64,000 nucleotides of DNA from Oegoconia quadripuncta (lineage: Eukaryota; Arthropoda; Insecta; Lepidoptera; Autostichidae). A model generated the notes under the pieces. It worked only from the letters and a program-made list of their open reading frames with translations. It was not told the DNA's origin and searched no databases. Within the stretch, counting starts at the first letter, position 1, and the number at the start of each line of letters is the position of its first letter. This document shows, piece by piece, positions 38,001 to 45,150 of the stretch. The stretch covers positions 37,045,242 through 37,109,241 of the forward strand of contig OX438743.1 of the NCBI GenBank assembly GCA_949316235.1, given 5' to 3'. Position numbers and translations under genes: made by a program.

Positions 38001-40205
38001 AGCCGCGCCTACCACAGACAGCATGCTCGAGAAATTCCTGCTTAAATGCGAGAAGACTAAGGACCAGATTAGATTGCTACAAGGTATGTTGAGTCGCGTG
38101 ATGTGGGCACAAGATTTACAAAACAAGTCCTGGGTTTGATTGGTGGTAAGGCAGTTTTGTTCGCCTGGCTAGCTACTACCATGTTATCTCAGTCTATATC
38201 TAATATCCCATTTAAGTTTAATTTTATTAACGTATACTACTTATATTGTTTATTTAATTGGTGAAATTACATTTCAATTGAATTCTATGTGGATCGCGCA
38301 AGGCGACTAGCAGCAACAGGAAACTGAAAACCAAGAATCGGGTTCAGTGACGCGTCGGTAGACGCCTATTCCAGCGTTGCACTAGGAAAGACTACTTAAA
38401 TATTTATAATGTTGTTTCTAATTTCCCAGGTTACGGCATGACCGAGAGCTCGCCAGTGACTCTGATGACGCCGTACGTGTACCCCCACAGCAAGGTCGGC
38501 TCCATAGGCGTGCTGGTGCCGAGCACTCAGGCGCGCGTCGTGTCCCTCACCACGGGACAGATCCTCGGCTCGCACAGCTCCGGCGAGCTCTTGTTGAGAG
38601 GACCGCAGGTTAGTATCTCTTCCTACCCTCAGTTGATACAGTTCCTATTGTGTCATATATGTGATCACAGGCGAGACCCAACCAGCTCCCACGAACTCTT
38701 TTTCCAAGAGCCTTTATCTATCCTATTTATCATGGGTCATACTGTATTTTATTTTGTTGAATTGCGTTTGATGTATGTGTGTAATTTATTGTTTAATTTT
38801 ACAGGTGATGAAAGGTTATTGGAACAACGAGAAAATGACCAAGGAGACAGTGGATAGCGAAGGGTGGCTTCACACGGGCGACGTCGCATATTATGACGAT
38901 GACCATTACTTCTACATTGTCGATCGCACCAAGGAACTCATTAAGGTTAAAGGGAACCAGGTAAAATAGCCTTTTAATTCGTACGATACAAAATGATCAC
39001 TTAAACACGTCAATTTGTCAACATTATCGGTAGATAATGTTGACAAATTGACGTGTTTAAGCGGTAGCTAAGGAGGCAATAATGACAGAAAAATTGGCAA
39101 AAATTCGTTAGATATGTCACACATTGTATTTACCTAAAAACGTAGCACTTTTAGAGATACATAAAAGTTAATTTTTTGTAATAATTAGACTTGGATACAA
39201 GCATTTACCTTTGTAAATTGATACTTTTTATTCAGATATTAGAGAAAACTCAGAAAGTGAGAAAACTAATGTATATAAACCAAACCAACTATTTAAAGCT
39301 AAACATCTTCGAACGGCTTAACCGATTTCCACCAAACATAGCTAAAGAACCCAATCCAGGTTTAATATCACTTAAAAGAAAAAAAAAATAATTTCTCGAC
39401 AGACTATGATGTCGTCCAAATACATAAAAAAATTGTGTTAAAAGCTAAATATTTTCGAAACGGCTTTATCATCATTTAGTCTTCCAACCGGTCACTCTGG
39501 AATTCTATGGGGAAGAGAAGACCTGTATGTTCAGCAGTGGACTATCAGTGGCTGATGTGATGATGATAAAAACTGAGATACATCCGCACAAAGGCTGGAC
39601 ACACCTACACAAAACTGTTAAACACAAACACCCGTCGTTTTCCGTTGAGGTTTAAAAAGAAATCTCAACGTGCTTGCGTAACCAACACTATTTCAAAAGT
39701 TACTGTTAGCCTTCTCAACATAGTTACTATGACATTTTAGTTATGTTGAGAGCGCGAAAAGCGTTAGCTCCTATGGACAGAGATGCAAATCACACCAATA
39801 ATGAAGCCTCATGGTACTTGTTGATTATTGTTGAATAGTCGACAAACCACGTCCATCGAAAAAGGAAGGATCGAAATATACGTGTGCTAAAGATAAATAC
39901 TATTTCATTCACAGGTATCGCCAACGGAAATCGAGAGCGTTATAATGGAGCAGCCAGAGGTAGCCGACGTCGCAGTCGTGGGTATGCCGGATCCTTTAGC
40001 GGGTGAAGTGCCCCGAGCGTTCGTAGTTCTGAAACCCAACCACACACTCACAGAGAAAGCGGTGTACGACTTTGTCGCCTTAAAGTTAACCAAATATAAA
40101 CGGCTAGAAGGAGGTGTCGCTTTCATCGATGCTATTCCGAGGAACGTCGCTGGAAAGATCATGAGAAATGAACTTAAAGTTTTAGGTGTAAAAAGCAAAC
40201 ATTAA
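11089..40205 (+). CDS. Acyl-CoA synthetase, 4-coumarate-CoA ligase/luciferase-like (9 exons)
   Basis: ANL-superfamily adenylating enzyme: it should activate a carboxylic acid with ATP and join it to CoA; the substrate cannot be read from sequence. Exons: 11089-11346, 28814-29024, 32604-32750, 36204-36404, 37397-37505, 37857-38083, 38430-38608, 38805-38960, 39915-40205; the total of 1779 nt gives 592 aa, in phase throughout. Motifs: P-loop [12 protein letters not shown] (about 235-246), HIYG in exon 5, GYGMTES (385-391), GWLHTGD (464-470), hinge DRTKELIK and C-terminal lysine in NVAGKIMR (K577). All catalytic motifs are intact. The first 45 residues are rich in Arg, Lys and Ser with few acids, compatible with mitochondrial import. 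The C-terminus SKH is only a poor peroxisomal signal. ATG 11089 is preferred; the frame continues upstream to 11041 without another ATG. Intron 1 is 17.5 kb. Confidence 0.88.
11563..11755 (+). mobile_element. Type-A SINE, degenerate
   Basis: Starts 'gaccgattgtgtagtgggta' and shows a decayed B-box 'gggttcgaattctgc'; the body is shortened. It lies 216 bp after the first exon of the acyl-CoA synthetase. Confidence 0.55.
11756..12866. other. Unassigned intron sequence
   Basis: Start of the 17.5-kb intron 1. No gene or clear repeat recognised; the short ORFs have no recognisable protein features. Confidence 0.5.
12867..13120 (-). mobile_element. Helitron-like fragment
   Basis: Minus-strand copy: 'actagctttccgcccgtggc' at its left is the complement of a CTAG-type end, and 'catccaaactttcgcattta' at about 13047 is the complement of its start. 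A short extra end-like piece with 'cgaagtcgcgggcgaaatgc' follows at 13095-13120. Confidence 0.6.
13617..13708 (-). mobile_element. Type-A SINE head fragment
   Basis: Complement of the tRNA-like head only ('cgcaaccgttggtttcgcag' and a decayed 'caccaatcggtcg'). The body is absent. Confidence 0.55.
13709..14750. other. Unassigned intron sequence
   Basis: Low-complexity and diverged repeat-like material, including a GC-rich patch at 14150-14200 (GCGAGCGAAGCGAGCACG). No gene recognised. Confidence 0.45.
14752..14885 (+). repeat. Two-copy 65-bp tandem repeat with internal dyads
   Basis: The unit begins 'gacatgatagtgtgcgacgt' and repeats at 14817, with the start of a third copy at 14878. Each unit contains 'cgttcaat' and a later 'attgaacg', which can pair into a hairpin. 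Confidence 0.6.
14886..17240. other. Intron sequence with one probable MITE
   Basis: At 15508-15655 an imperfect fold-back opens 'aggccctattacagaatgtt' and closes 'aaattctgaaatacggcc'. TTTA-type low complexity lies around 16138-16200. The 115-residue ORF at 14941-15288 has no recognisable domain. No gene seen. Confidence 0.45.
17241..17285 (+). mobile_element. Type-C SINE head, isolated
   Basis: The first 45 bp of the family ('gtcggtggctcagcggttaa') and then an abrupt stop at AGGAGG just before the B box. The same start occurs complete 253 bp downstream. Confidence 0.6.
17494..17745 (+). mobile_element. Type-C tRNA-derived SINE, complete
   Basis: Head 'gcgtcggtggctcagcggtt', B-box-like 'gggttcgattccc', body with 'catcgtgaggaaacctgcat', end 'tgtttacgggctgatgatga'. 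This is the reference copy of the family in this window. Confidence 0.75.
18058..18295 (+). mobile_element. Type-A tRNA-derived SINE, complete
   Basis: Head 'gaccgattggtgtagtggat', B-box-like 'gggttcgaatcccgcg', body 'tttatataaatatttatgta', end 'gattggtgtaagtgcccc' then a T/A-rich tail. Apparently full length. Confidence 0.75.
18829..19485. repeat. Candidate MITE with duplicated end
   Basis: 'attaggtccttat' at 18829 is the complement of 'aaggacctaata' at about 19162-19172. The same end occurs once more at about 19441-19485 ('ttcataggtaaggacctaat'). It looks like one fold-back element plus a half-copy, or a nested pair. Confidence 0.45.
19722..19975 (+). mobile_element. Helitron-like (Lep1-type) copy
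   Basis: Starts TCCCAACTAATATTATAAAT after an A, has a GTGTGTATGTATG stretch, and ends near 'gacgaagtcgcgggtaat'. The 3' CTAG is lost. Confidence 0.6.
19976..20990. other. Unassigned intron sequence
   Basis: AT-rich; nothing recognised. Confidence 0.45.
20993..21198 (-). mobile_element. Non-LTR retrotransposon 3' fragment
   Basis: Minus-strand relative of 1480-1665: 'ggatgtccactactgaacat' and 'cctgcatccagcg' are hallmarks of the same 3' end. Confidence 0.45.
21485..21753 (-). mobile_element. Type-B tRNA-derived SINE, complete
   Basis: Minus strand; the head complement 'caccaaacaggtcg' is at the right end, and the body contains the complement of GGCGCTGTGTGTATG. Confidence 0.7.
21754..22706. 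other. Unassigned intron sequence
   Basis: No gene recognised. The 83-residue ORF at 21904-22155 has no recognisable domain. Confidence 0.45.
22707..22975 (-). mobile_element. Type-A SINE with a second head fragment
   Basis: A plus-strand head stub ('gatcggttggtgtagtggat', 22708-22731) is followed at about 22770 by a minus-strand, nearly complete type-A copy whose head complement is at 22925-22975. The two are head-out opposed, so either two insertions or an inversion. Confidence 0.6.
23616..23810 (+). repeat. Interspersed repeat related to the tandem array
   Basis: Opens with 'aacgacttcaaaaaaggagt' and continues 'ggtcccattgtaatttcagc'. The opening motif recurs at 18437 and in each unit of the array at 23875-25079. 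Confidence 0.5.
23875..25079 (+). repeat. Five-copy 241-bp tandem array
   Basis: The unit start 'aaccgacttcaaaaaaggag' occurs at 24033, 24273, 24516, 24758 and (as AACCAACTTC) 25000; the other half 'cggtgtgattatcaacaata' begins near 23876, 24116, 24356, 24598 and 24840. Unit lengths are 240-243 bp. The internal copies are almost identical; differences gather in the first and last units, as expected for a recent expansion. Confidence 0.85.
25076..25378 (-). pseudogene. Charged 100-residue ORF, possibly Helitron N-terminal remnant
   Basis: Reads [20 protein letters not shown] and continues as Arg/Glu-rich helical repeats ([35 protein letters not shown]). Period-like 'ET.E.R..RL' units of this kind occur at the N-terminus of Helitron replicase-helicases, so a truncated Helitron ORF is my best guess. 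The frame ends (GLIIT, stop) where the neighbouring tandem array begins, which points to truncation at that junction. No Rep or helicase motif is present. Confidence 0.4.
25618..25757 (-). pseudogene. Mariner transposase helix-turn-helix fragment
   Basis: The minus strand reads [18 protein letters not shown], followed by [18 protein letters not shown], the second DNA-binding helix-turn-helix and linker of SETMAR/mariner-type (DD34D) transposases. Both sides are cut off and no catalytic domain follows. It abuts the Mutator-like pseudogene at 25758. Confidence 0.7.
25758..26250 (-). pseudogene. Mutator-like transposase-domain pseudogene
   Basis: The minus-strand frame from 26180 includes [14 protein letters not shown] (zinc-knuckle-like CxxC), [19 protein letters not shown] and [10 protein letters not shown], in the order seen in insect proteins with a Mutator-like transposase domain, where the last motif is typically ADG.WSKR. 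The upstream homology ([16 protein letters not shown]) lies in another frame, so there is a frameshift near 26176; the right part is cut at 25757 by mariner sequence. No ATG begins the frame. Non-functional. Confidence 0.6.
26251..28415. other. Unassigned intron sequence
   Basis: AT-rich end of intron 1. A minus-strand tRNA-like piece at 27258-27325 ('ggctcagtcgacttgggctt' on that strand) may be a SINE head. Otherwise nothing recognised. Confidence 0.45.
28420..28647 (-). mobile_element. Type-A tRNA-derived SINE
   Basis: Minus strand; the tail end 'ctacaccaatcatctagtcc' is at the left and the head complement 'cactaatcggtcgtt' at the right, with one internal rearranged patch at 28447-28475. 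It ends 167 bp before exon 2 of the acyl-CoA synthetase. Confidence 0.65.
29092..29241. repeat. Hairpin MITE, copy 1
   Basis: Long inverted ends: the left 'accaactaaactaaactaaa' continues as 'accagtttt'; the right is its complement at about 29180-29222. The loop is about 60 nt. A close second copy is at 52401-52551. Confidence 0.75.
29242..31675. other. Intron 2 sequence, mostly unassigned
   Basis: Contains a small perfect dyad at 29274-29299 (TAGAGTTTGAGT and its complement), a minus-strand retrotransposon-like piece at 30600-30690 ('ccatccatcttttccgtggt'), and a Helitron-like scrap at 30825-30895 ('gtgcgtagttcccgcgggtt'). No gene seen. Confidence 0.45.
31676..31907 (-). mobile_element. Type-B SINE, head-truncated
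   Basis: The body and B box are present; the sequence leaves the family consensus at 31903 ('ccttttggtt') and enters a GTATT repeat, so the first part of the head is missing. Confidence 0.65.
32020..32128 (-). mobile_element. Type-A SINE fragment
   Basis: Carries the complement of the central body ('tatgactcgggaataaatgt') and a decayed head. Confidence 0.45.
32155..32498 (-). mobile_element. Type-D tRNA-derived SINE, complete
   Basis: Minus strand: tail 'aatcacacctgatgttaagt' at the left, head complement 'attgagccacggaggcggtt' at the right, B-box complement 'ggatcgaacccgggacc'. It lies 105 bp before exon 3 of the acyl-CoA synthetase. Confidence 0.75.
32803..32945. repeat. Type-F fold-back MITE, copy 2
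   Basis: Palindromic unit ('ttacataatttcatcgttat' ... 'ataaagttacgtaat') related to 848-985 and 59660-59792. It begins about 50 bp after the donor of exon 3. Confidence 0.65.
33102..33392 (+). repeat. Type-E repeat with an internal perfect hairpin
   Basis: Opens 'atcacgacctttatcccaaa' and ends 'gtgccgaagccacacatcac', as does the copy at 60301-60523. An inverted duplication at 33254-33302 is not in the other copies. Confidence 0.65.
33411..33685 (-). mobile_element. Type-B tRNA-derived SINE, complete
   Basis: Minus strand with an intact head complement ('actacaccaaacaggtcgtc') and B box ('ggattcgaacccgcaacc'). Confidence 0.75.
33690..35020. other. Unassigned intron 3 sequence
   Basis: A TGATGATGA-ended retrotransposon scrap lies at about 33775-33850, and a short Helitron-end-like piece at 34398-34470 ('ctagtttaccgcccgcggct'). 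The rest is unrecognised. Confidence 0.45.
35027..35225 (-). mobile_element. Type-D SINE, truncated and diverged
   Basis: Tail and body are recognisable ('gcccgggaagcccc'-like region, 'aaaatgccctaccaccagcc'); the tRNA-like head is absent. Confidence 0.55.
35299..35540 (+). mobile_element. Type-B SINE, 5'-truncated
   Basis: Begins within the head ('ggttagaaactctgaccact') and runs through the body to GGCGCTGTGTGTATG. It lies in the same orientation as the copy at 35626. Confidence 0.65.
35626..36145 (+). mobile_element. Type-B SINE split by a retrotransposon 3' end
   Basis: The head and first body half end at about 35805; the body resumes at about 36058 ('atatcaaccaaggtatcc'). The 250-bp insertion contains 'ggcggccttatcactaaaag' and ends in AATTGAATTGAATTGTAT. 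The same inserted motif occurs at about 52228 (opposite orientation) and 56010. TATAT-like sequence at both borders may be a target duplication. Confidence 0.6.
36590..36813 (+). mobile_element. Helitron-like fragment with intact CTAG end
   Basis: Contains 'ggatttggatgaaatttggt', 'gtgagtagttcccgcgggat' and ends 'gcgggcagaaagctag' followed by T, the expected Helitron 3' border. Confidence 0.65.
36930..37042 (+). mobile_element. Retrotransposon-like C-terminal fragment
   Basis: 'cgacgagcgtgtatgaggca' and 'gtcaggatcgttgcaagtgg' are repeated at about 47918 and 48048. They look like the end of a reverse-transcriptase frame, by memory of lepidopteran repeats. Confidence 0.35.
37041..37110. repeat. 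Perfect 25-bp hairpin
   Basis: Arms 37041-37065 and 37086-37110 are exact reverse complements; the left begins 'aaacctacatatgtacctat'. The 20-nt spacer is itself partly symmetric (acatatac ... atatgta). It lies in intron 4 of the acyl-CoA synthetase. Confidence 0.85.
39000..39061. repeat. Perfect 29-bp hairpin with a 4-nt loop
   Basis: Arms 39000-39028 and 39033-39061 are exact reverse complements (left begins 'cttaaacacgtcaatttgtc'); the loop is GGTA. It starts 40 nt after the donor of exon 8 of the acyl-CoA synthetase. Confidence 0.9.
39062..39914. other. Intron 8 of the acyl-CoA synthetase, remainder
   Basis: Holds Helitron-like scraps ('cgaacggcttaaccgatttc' at about 39309) and a retrotransposon 3' tail at 39488-39570 ('gttcagcagtggactatcag' then TGATGATGA). 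The acceptor TTCACAG ends at 39914. Confidence 0.5.
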
Positions 40206-40592
40206 ATTTGTTTTTTTTTTACTTTTAGATAAAATAGTTATTGTAAATAGTAGAACTGTTTAGATAATTAGCTGTAATTGCGTTTTTTCACTGGACGATC
40301 CAGCACGACACAGTAGCAGTGCCAGTAAAAGATGAGCTTCTGTACGGTAGCGCGCTCATAAACGAAGAGACGCGGACGGTTCAAAGATTGAAATGTTATG
40401 TCTGATGTGCGATCGATGATGCAACTTTTGTTAAGAAACAATACACCAGGAGGTGACATGACAGTAGATGAGCGGCAAGATCTCTCGCCCCATAAACACT
40501 CATACATGTATCGATTCGTAAAAAAAGGAAGATTGTTTGTGTTATAAGCTAACACATATAAAAACATAAAGAAAGGGAAAAGTTTACATGAA

Positions 40593-40985
40593 TACTTTGG
40601 CCACTTACACCAATCATCTAGTCCCAAACTAAGCAAAGTTTATACTATGGACACAGAATTAATCTGTATAGTACTAACGTGGTATGGATACTCGATGACT
40701 GAAAAACTTCCATGACAAGCAGCAATGTTAATAGCATTGTTCCGATTGTCAGAGATGGGATAGTCAGTCCCCTAAATATGTTGGGGTTTCAGGGTCTACT
40801 GACCCTGCGTACTCGCTTCCACCTTCGACCATCTTCACTTAACATCAAGTGTGATTGAGGACAAGTACAAACCTGTTGTGCATAAAAAAAAAGACTTGGG
40901 AATAAAATGTTTGTACTTATCACACAAGATCATGATTCGAATCCGCTAATGTTGAGGCATGGTCACTAGCCACTAATAATTACCT
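40593..40985 (-). mobile_element. Type-A SINE interrupted by a type-D copy
   Basis: Minus-strand type-A halves (about 40593-40715 and 40892-40985) flank a plus-strand type-D copy. The left half ends 'cttccatgac' and the right begins 'gacttgggaataaaatg', so GAC at least is duplicated around the insertion. The head is decayed. Confidence 0.6.
40716..40894 (+). mobile_element. Type-D SINE, 5'-truncated, with A-tail
   Basis: Begins inside the body ('agcagcaatgttaatagcat') and ends 'gttgtgcataaaaaaaa'. 5' truncation plus an A-tail fits LINE-driven target-primed insertion. Confidence 0.65.
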
Positions 40986-41454
40986 GTAGCGAGCCTGTAG
41001 CAAGTAATGAGACCGCCGCTGCCGTGCCACGCGCCGTGTCATTATACAGTGAAAAAGCGCTCATTAGGTATTGAGAAGTATTTTTTATTAATTTGAATGT
41101 GTAAATATAATTAAATGCTAATATTTAAAAAATATAAGGATTAATCTCCATGTAAGTCTATTGTATTGAAACTAACTTTAGGCAACAGTTGCCGATATGC
41201 GTAGCTAAAGAGAAGAGAATTTCAACGTAAGACTGTTTATACTCGATTGCAGGAGTAATCAGTGTTTTATGTTCAGGTTTTAGTTACTAATTTTAAATGA
41301 AAAATAAAGTGATTTTAGACCTCATTGACTATTTATTGCAAATAAAAGTAAGTATTCTATTTTTTAAACTTGTCCGCTTTCCACTGCCCCAGTGAACTAA
41401 ATGGCGATTGGTAAGGTACAAAGGTAACCTTTTCATTACTTTTGTACCATATTA
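40986..41454. other. Acyl-CoA synthetase 3' flank
   Basis: Two AATAAA hexamers lie at 41303-41308 and 41341-41346; either could end the acyl-CoA synthetase transcript (3' UTR about 1.1 kb, containing the SINEs). No gene seen. Confidence 0.4.
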
Positions 41455-41527
41455 TACAATGTGTCCCGGAGAGAAGTGACCAGCGGGCGTAGTTTGAAAA
41501 TTTATACAAAATTATCGATAAATCATT

Positions 41528-43504
41528 TAAAGGTGATGGATTAATCTTGGCTAGGATATGTACAACTTGCGAATATATAGAGAAAAATAGTAGGAATTAC
41601 AGAATAATACTGATATCTAATGAGGTTCTGTATTTAAAAAGCAGAAGAGTTTTAAATGTTTTAGAAATTGGCAACACTACATAGGCAACTGACGATAGAT
41701 CTCTAAAAAACAAGAATCCAAAGTCAAAAAAAAACACTCATCAATCATTGAACAAAACAAAAAAAGGCTTTTTGGCGGTAAGTCAGCGAGTGACGTTGCA
41801 TTTTTATTTTACAAATTGATTTTTTTATTATAATAATGTTCATTAGGTTCATTATAGGACACTGATCGTATAAATTGATTTCGTTCGACTTCCTTTTTTA
41901 CCAGACTACGGAGGAAGGGTTGTGATTTTTTATATACGAAATCGTTTTGCGATTCGAATCAATCGATCGATTTTTTTGGAAATTAATTTGCATCCCTATT
42001 TAATTTTTTTAACATGTCAATGTCACTCAAGGTAAAGTATATCGGTGTTACAATATAACATTTACAAAAAAATCTTCTGCTTTTTACTGGATGTTATAAA
42101 TGATAATTTATTCCTTTCAATTAGTGTCATTAGAGTTGCAGAATATTCTAACATGATGTACAATATCTAGCCAAACCTTCAAACAAAAAAAACTATCTCC
42201 TTTGCAAGTCTAGACATTTTAAAACAAAGTCACAAATTTAAACAGTAGTCCTCGAAACTCGGAAGCGCACCAATTGAGTTCAAAGACGTAGCGTCACGGA
42301 CACAAGGAACGATCGACTAACTAATAATAAGCAAATTGGAGCCGGTCTGAGAAAGGTGGCGGGGGGCGGGAGGACAGGAGCTATACGATAACAGCTAGTA
42401 ATTTTTTACCTGCTCTATCCTTATTTGAAGGTCACAATTCAACACATTGTACTTTGGCACACGTTTGAAATTGATAGAAACATTGTTCTAGGATATTTTA
42501 GAGAATATCATGTAGTATCATAATAATTAAAAAAAAACATGATGTTACAGGGACATTTTTCGTTTTTTTAATTTTAAACTTAAAAAAATACAGTTTTGTT
42601 GGTCGAATTTTAAGTTTATTTCTTTTTTAATAAATTATTTATTTGTTTTGGGATAATTTTCATAACCTAATTTGATTAATAATAATAACAGCACTGAATT
42701 TAAAAAAAAAAGAATTGGGAAAGACGTAAAAACAAAGAAATTATGACTAAAATAGTGCAGGAGGTCATACATGTCTATTAAAAAAAAAGGATTAACAATT
42801 TTTAAAAAACAAAAGCAGTTAGGTCTCTAAAGGAGATAGTTTTTTTTGTTTGAAGGTTTGGCTAGATATTGTACATCATGTTAGAATATTCTGCAACTCT
42901 AATGACACTAATTGAAAGGAATAAATTATCATTTATAACATCCAGTAAAAAGCAGAAGATTTTTTTGTAAATGTTATATTGTAACACCGATATACTTTAC
43001 CTTGAGTGACATTGACATGTTAAAAAAATTAAATAGGGATGCAAATTAATTTCCAAAAAAATCGATCGATTGATTCGAATCGCAAAACGATTTCGTATAT
43101 AAAAAATCACAACCCTTCCTCCGTAGTCTGGTAAAAAAGGAAGTCGAACGAAATCAATTTATACGATCAGTGTCCTATAATGAACCTAATGAACATTATT
43201 ATAATAAAAAAATCAATTTGTAAAATAAAAATGCAACGTCACTCGCTGACTTACCGCCAAAAAGCCTTTTTTTGTTTTGTTCAATGATTGATGAGTGTTT
43301 TTTTTTGACTTTGGATTCTTGTTTTTTAGAGATCTATCGTCAGTTGCCTATGTAGTGTTGCCAATTTCTAAAACATTTAAAACTCTTCTGCTTTTTAAAT
43401 ACAGAACCTCATTAGATATCAGTATTATTCTGTAATTCCTACTATTTTTCTCTATATATTCGCAAGTTGTACATATCCTAGCCAAGATTAATCCATCACC
43501 TTTA
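41528..43504. repeat. Inverted 674-bp repeat inside the transposon
   Basis: The arms 41528-42201 and 42831-43504 are near-identical reverse complements of equal length, separated by 629 bp. The inner arm stops 12 bp short of the first transposase codon that can be recognised. The TIR itself is not part of the inner copy. Confidence 0.9.
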
Positions 43505-45150
43505 CAACCTTCTCATGTGGCTGATATACATTTTGTGTATGGTTTTTGTGACGGGAACGCACGAGCTGCCGTTGCGGAGTACAGAAGACGATATCCCAAC
43601 CGGGTCGTACTTGGATATCGCTCGTTTATCGCAGTACATCGCCAAATGAGTGAAATGGGTTTACGTCGCAGACGAAATGAACCCGTACAACCTGCTCCTG
43701 CTGTTCGTATGGACATCGACGAGCAGGTGTTACGTTTAGTAACAGCTGATCCAACGATAAGCATTCGCAGAATTGCTATCAGGCTGGGGATAACAAGAAT
43801 GCGCGTCTGGCGCGTATTGAAGAAAGAGGGACTTCACCCCTACCATTATCGACGCGCTCAAAACTTAAGAGATGGTGACAGTATACCGAGGTTGGTATTT
43901 TGTACATGGATATTACGTCAACACAGGCTTAATCCTGACTTTATAAAGCGCGTTTTATGGACCGACGAGGCTACTTTCACCAGGGCCGGAATAACCAACC
44001 ACCGAAATTTGCACATATGGGCCGCTAAAAATACATATGCAGTGAGGGAGACCTCGTTTCAATACGAGTTTTCTGTAAACATGTGGGCTGGAATTATTGA
44101 CGATTTAATTATTGGCCCATTTGAATTGCCAAGAAGACTTACGCAAGAGGTCATGCTGAATTTTTTATGCAATGATCTCCCACAATTATTAGAGGACGTC
44201 CCTTTGCTGACGAGACGTCACATGTACTTTCAATTAGATGGAGCCCCGGCACATTATGCACAATCGGTACGTGAATTCATCAATGAAAATTATCCAAGAT
44301 GGATTGGCAGAGGCGGTCCAATAGCATGGCCCCCGAGGTCACCAGACTTGACTCCTCTTGATTATTATTTCTGGGGCTACATGAAGCAAAAAGTTTATGC
44401 TGTGCCAATAATTTCCAGAGACCAGCTGAAACAGAGAATCGATGCTGCTGCCGCAGAAATAGCGCAGAATCATGCAGAAATAAGGCGAACTACACTAAGG
44501 ATGTCATTTAGGGCCCTGGCCTGCATAACCGCTGACGGCGGTCATTTTGTAAACATAATTAATTAATTACCTGATTTTTCTTAATAAACAACCATTTTAA
44601 CAAATTAAGTATCTTTTATTTATTATTAAACTATCATGTTAAAATCAAAATGATTCATTGTAATAACAAAACACTTAAATGTGCAAATAAACTGCTTAAA
44701 ACATTACTTTCATTTTTTTAAACATCTCTATCTAGTTACTGGAGCATAAAAGGTCAATTTCAATGTCTCGTACGTTCACATTTATTTGAAATAACTAAAA
44801 ACATTGTTCGAGGATATTTTAGAGAATATCATGTAGTATCATAATAATTAAAAAAAAACATGATGTTATAGGGACATTTTTCGTTTTTTTATTTTTAAAC
44901 TTAAAGAAATACAGTTTTGTTGGTCGAATTTTAAGTTTATTTCTTTTTTAATAAATTATTTATTTGTTTTGGGATAATTTTCATAACTTAATTTGATGAA
45001 TAATAATAACAGCACTGAATTAAAAAAAAAAGAATTGGGAAAGACGTAAAAACAAAGAAATTATGACTAAAATAGTGCAGAAGGTCAGACATGTCTATTA
45101 AAAAAAAAGGATTAACAATTTTTAAAAAACAAAAGCAGTTAGGTCTCTAA
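42478..45150 (+). repeat. Direct 350-bp repeat inside the transposon
   Basis: 42478-42830 and 44799-45150 match closely from 'aaacattgttc' to 'ttaggtctctaa'. The outer copy runs straight into the right TIR; the inner copy runs instead into the inverted left arm. Confidence 0.9.
43517..44566 (+). CDS. Mariner-type transposase, probably 5'-truncated
   Basis: Cut-and-paste transposase of the IS630/Tc1/mariner superfamily. The open frame runs about 349 residues from a GTG; no ATG occurs in frame between the upstream stop at 43433 and residue 44, so the natural start is missing. Visible parts: N-terminal helix-turn-helix (AAVAEYRRRYPNR, residues 17-29), second helix-turn-helix (ISIRRIAIRLGITRMRVWRV, 81-100), catalytic acids D150 (WTDEATF), D241 (QLDGAPAHY) and D282 (SPDLTPLDYYFWGY). 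The second and third acids differ by 41 positions (40 residues between), unlike the 34 of classical mariner and close to the DD41D group. The frame reaches its stop with the usual C-terminus. Relatives normally carry a few more residues before ADIHF, which the inverted arm appears to have replaced. Whether it is translated is unknown. Confidence 0.85.
   Translation: MADIHFVYGFCDGNARAAVAEYRRRYPNRVVLGYRSFIAVHRQMSEMGLRRRRNEPVQPAPAVRMDIDEQVLRLVTADPTISIRRIAIRLGITRMRVWRVLKKEGLHPYHYRRAQNLRDGDSIPRLVFCTWILRQHRLNPDFIKRVLWTDEATFTRAGITNHRNLHIWAAKNTYAVRETSFQYEFSVNMWAGIIDDLIIGPFELPRRLTQEVMLNFLCNDLPQLLEDVPLLTRRHMYFQLDGAPAHYAQSVREFINENYPRWIGRGGPIAWPPRSPDLTPLDYYFWGYMKQKVYAVPIISRDQLKQRIDAAAAEIAQNHAEIRRTTLRMSFRALACITADGGHFVNIIN

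Noticed and set aside
40194..40202. C-terminal SKH as a peroxisomal targeting signal
   Set aside because: The usual final residue is Leu or Met. Histidine is not accepted in the common consensus, so I did not annotate it.
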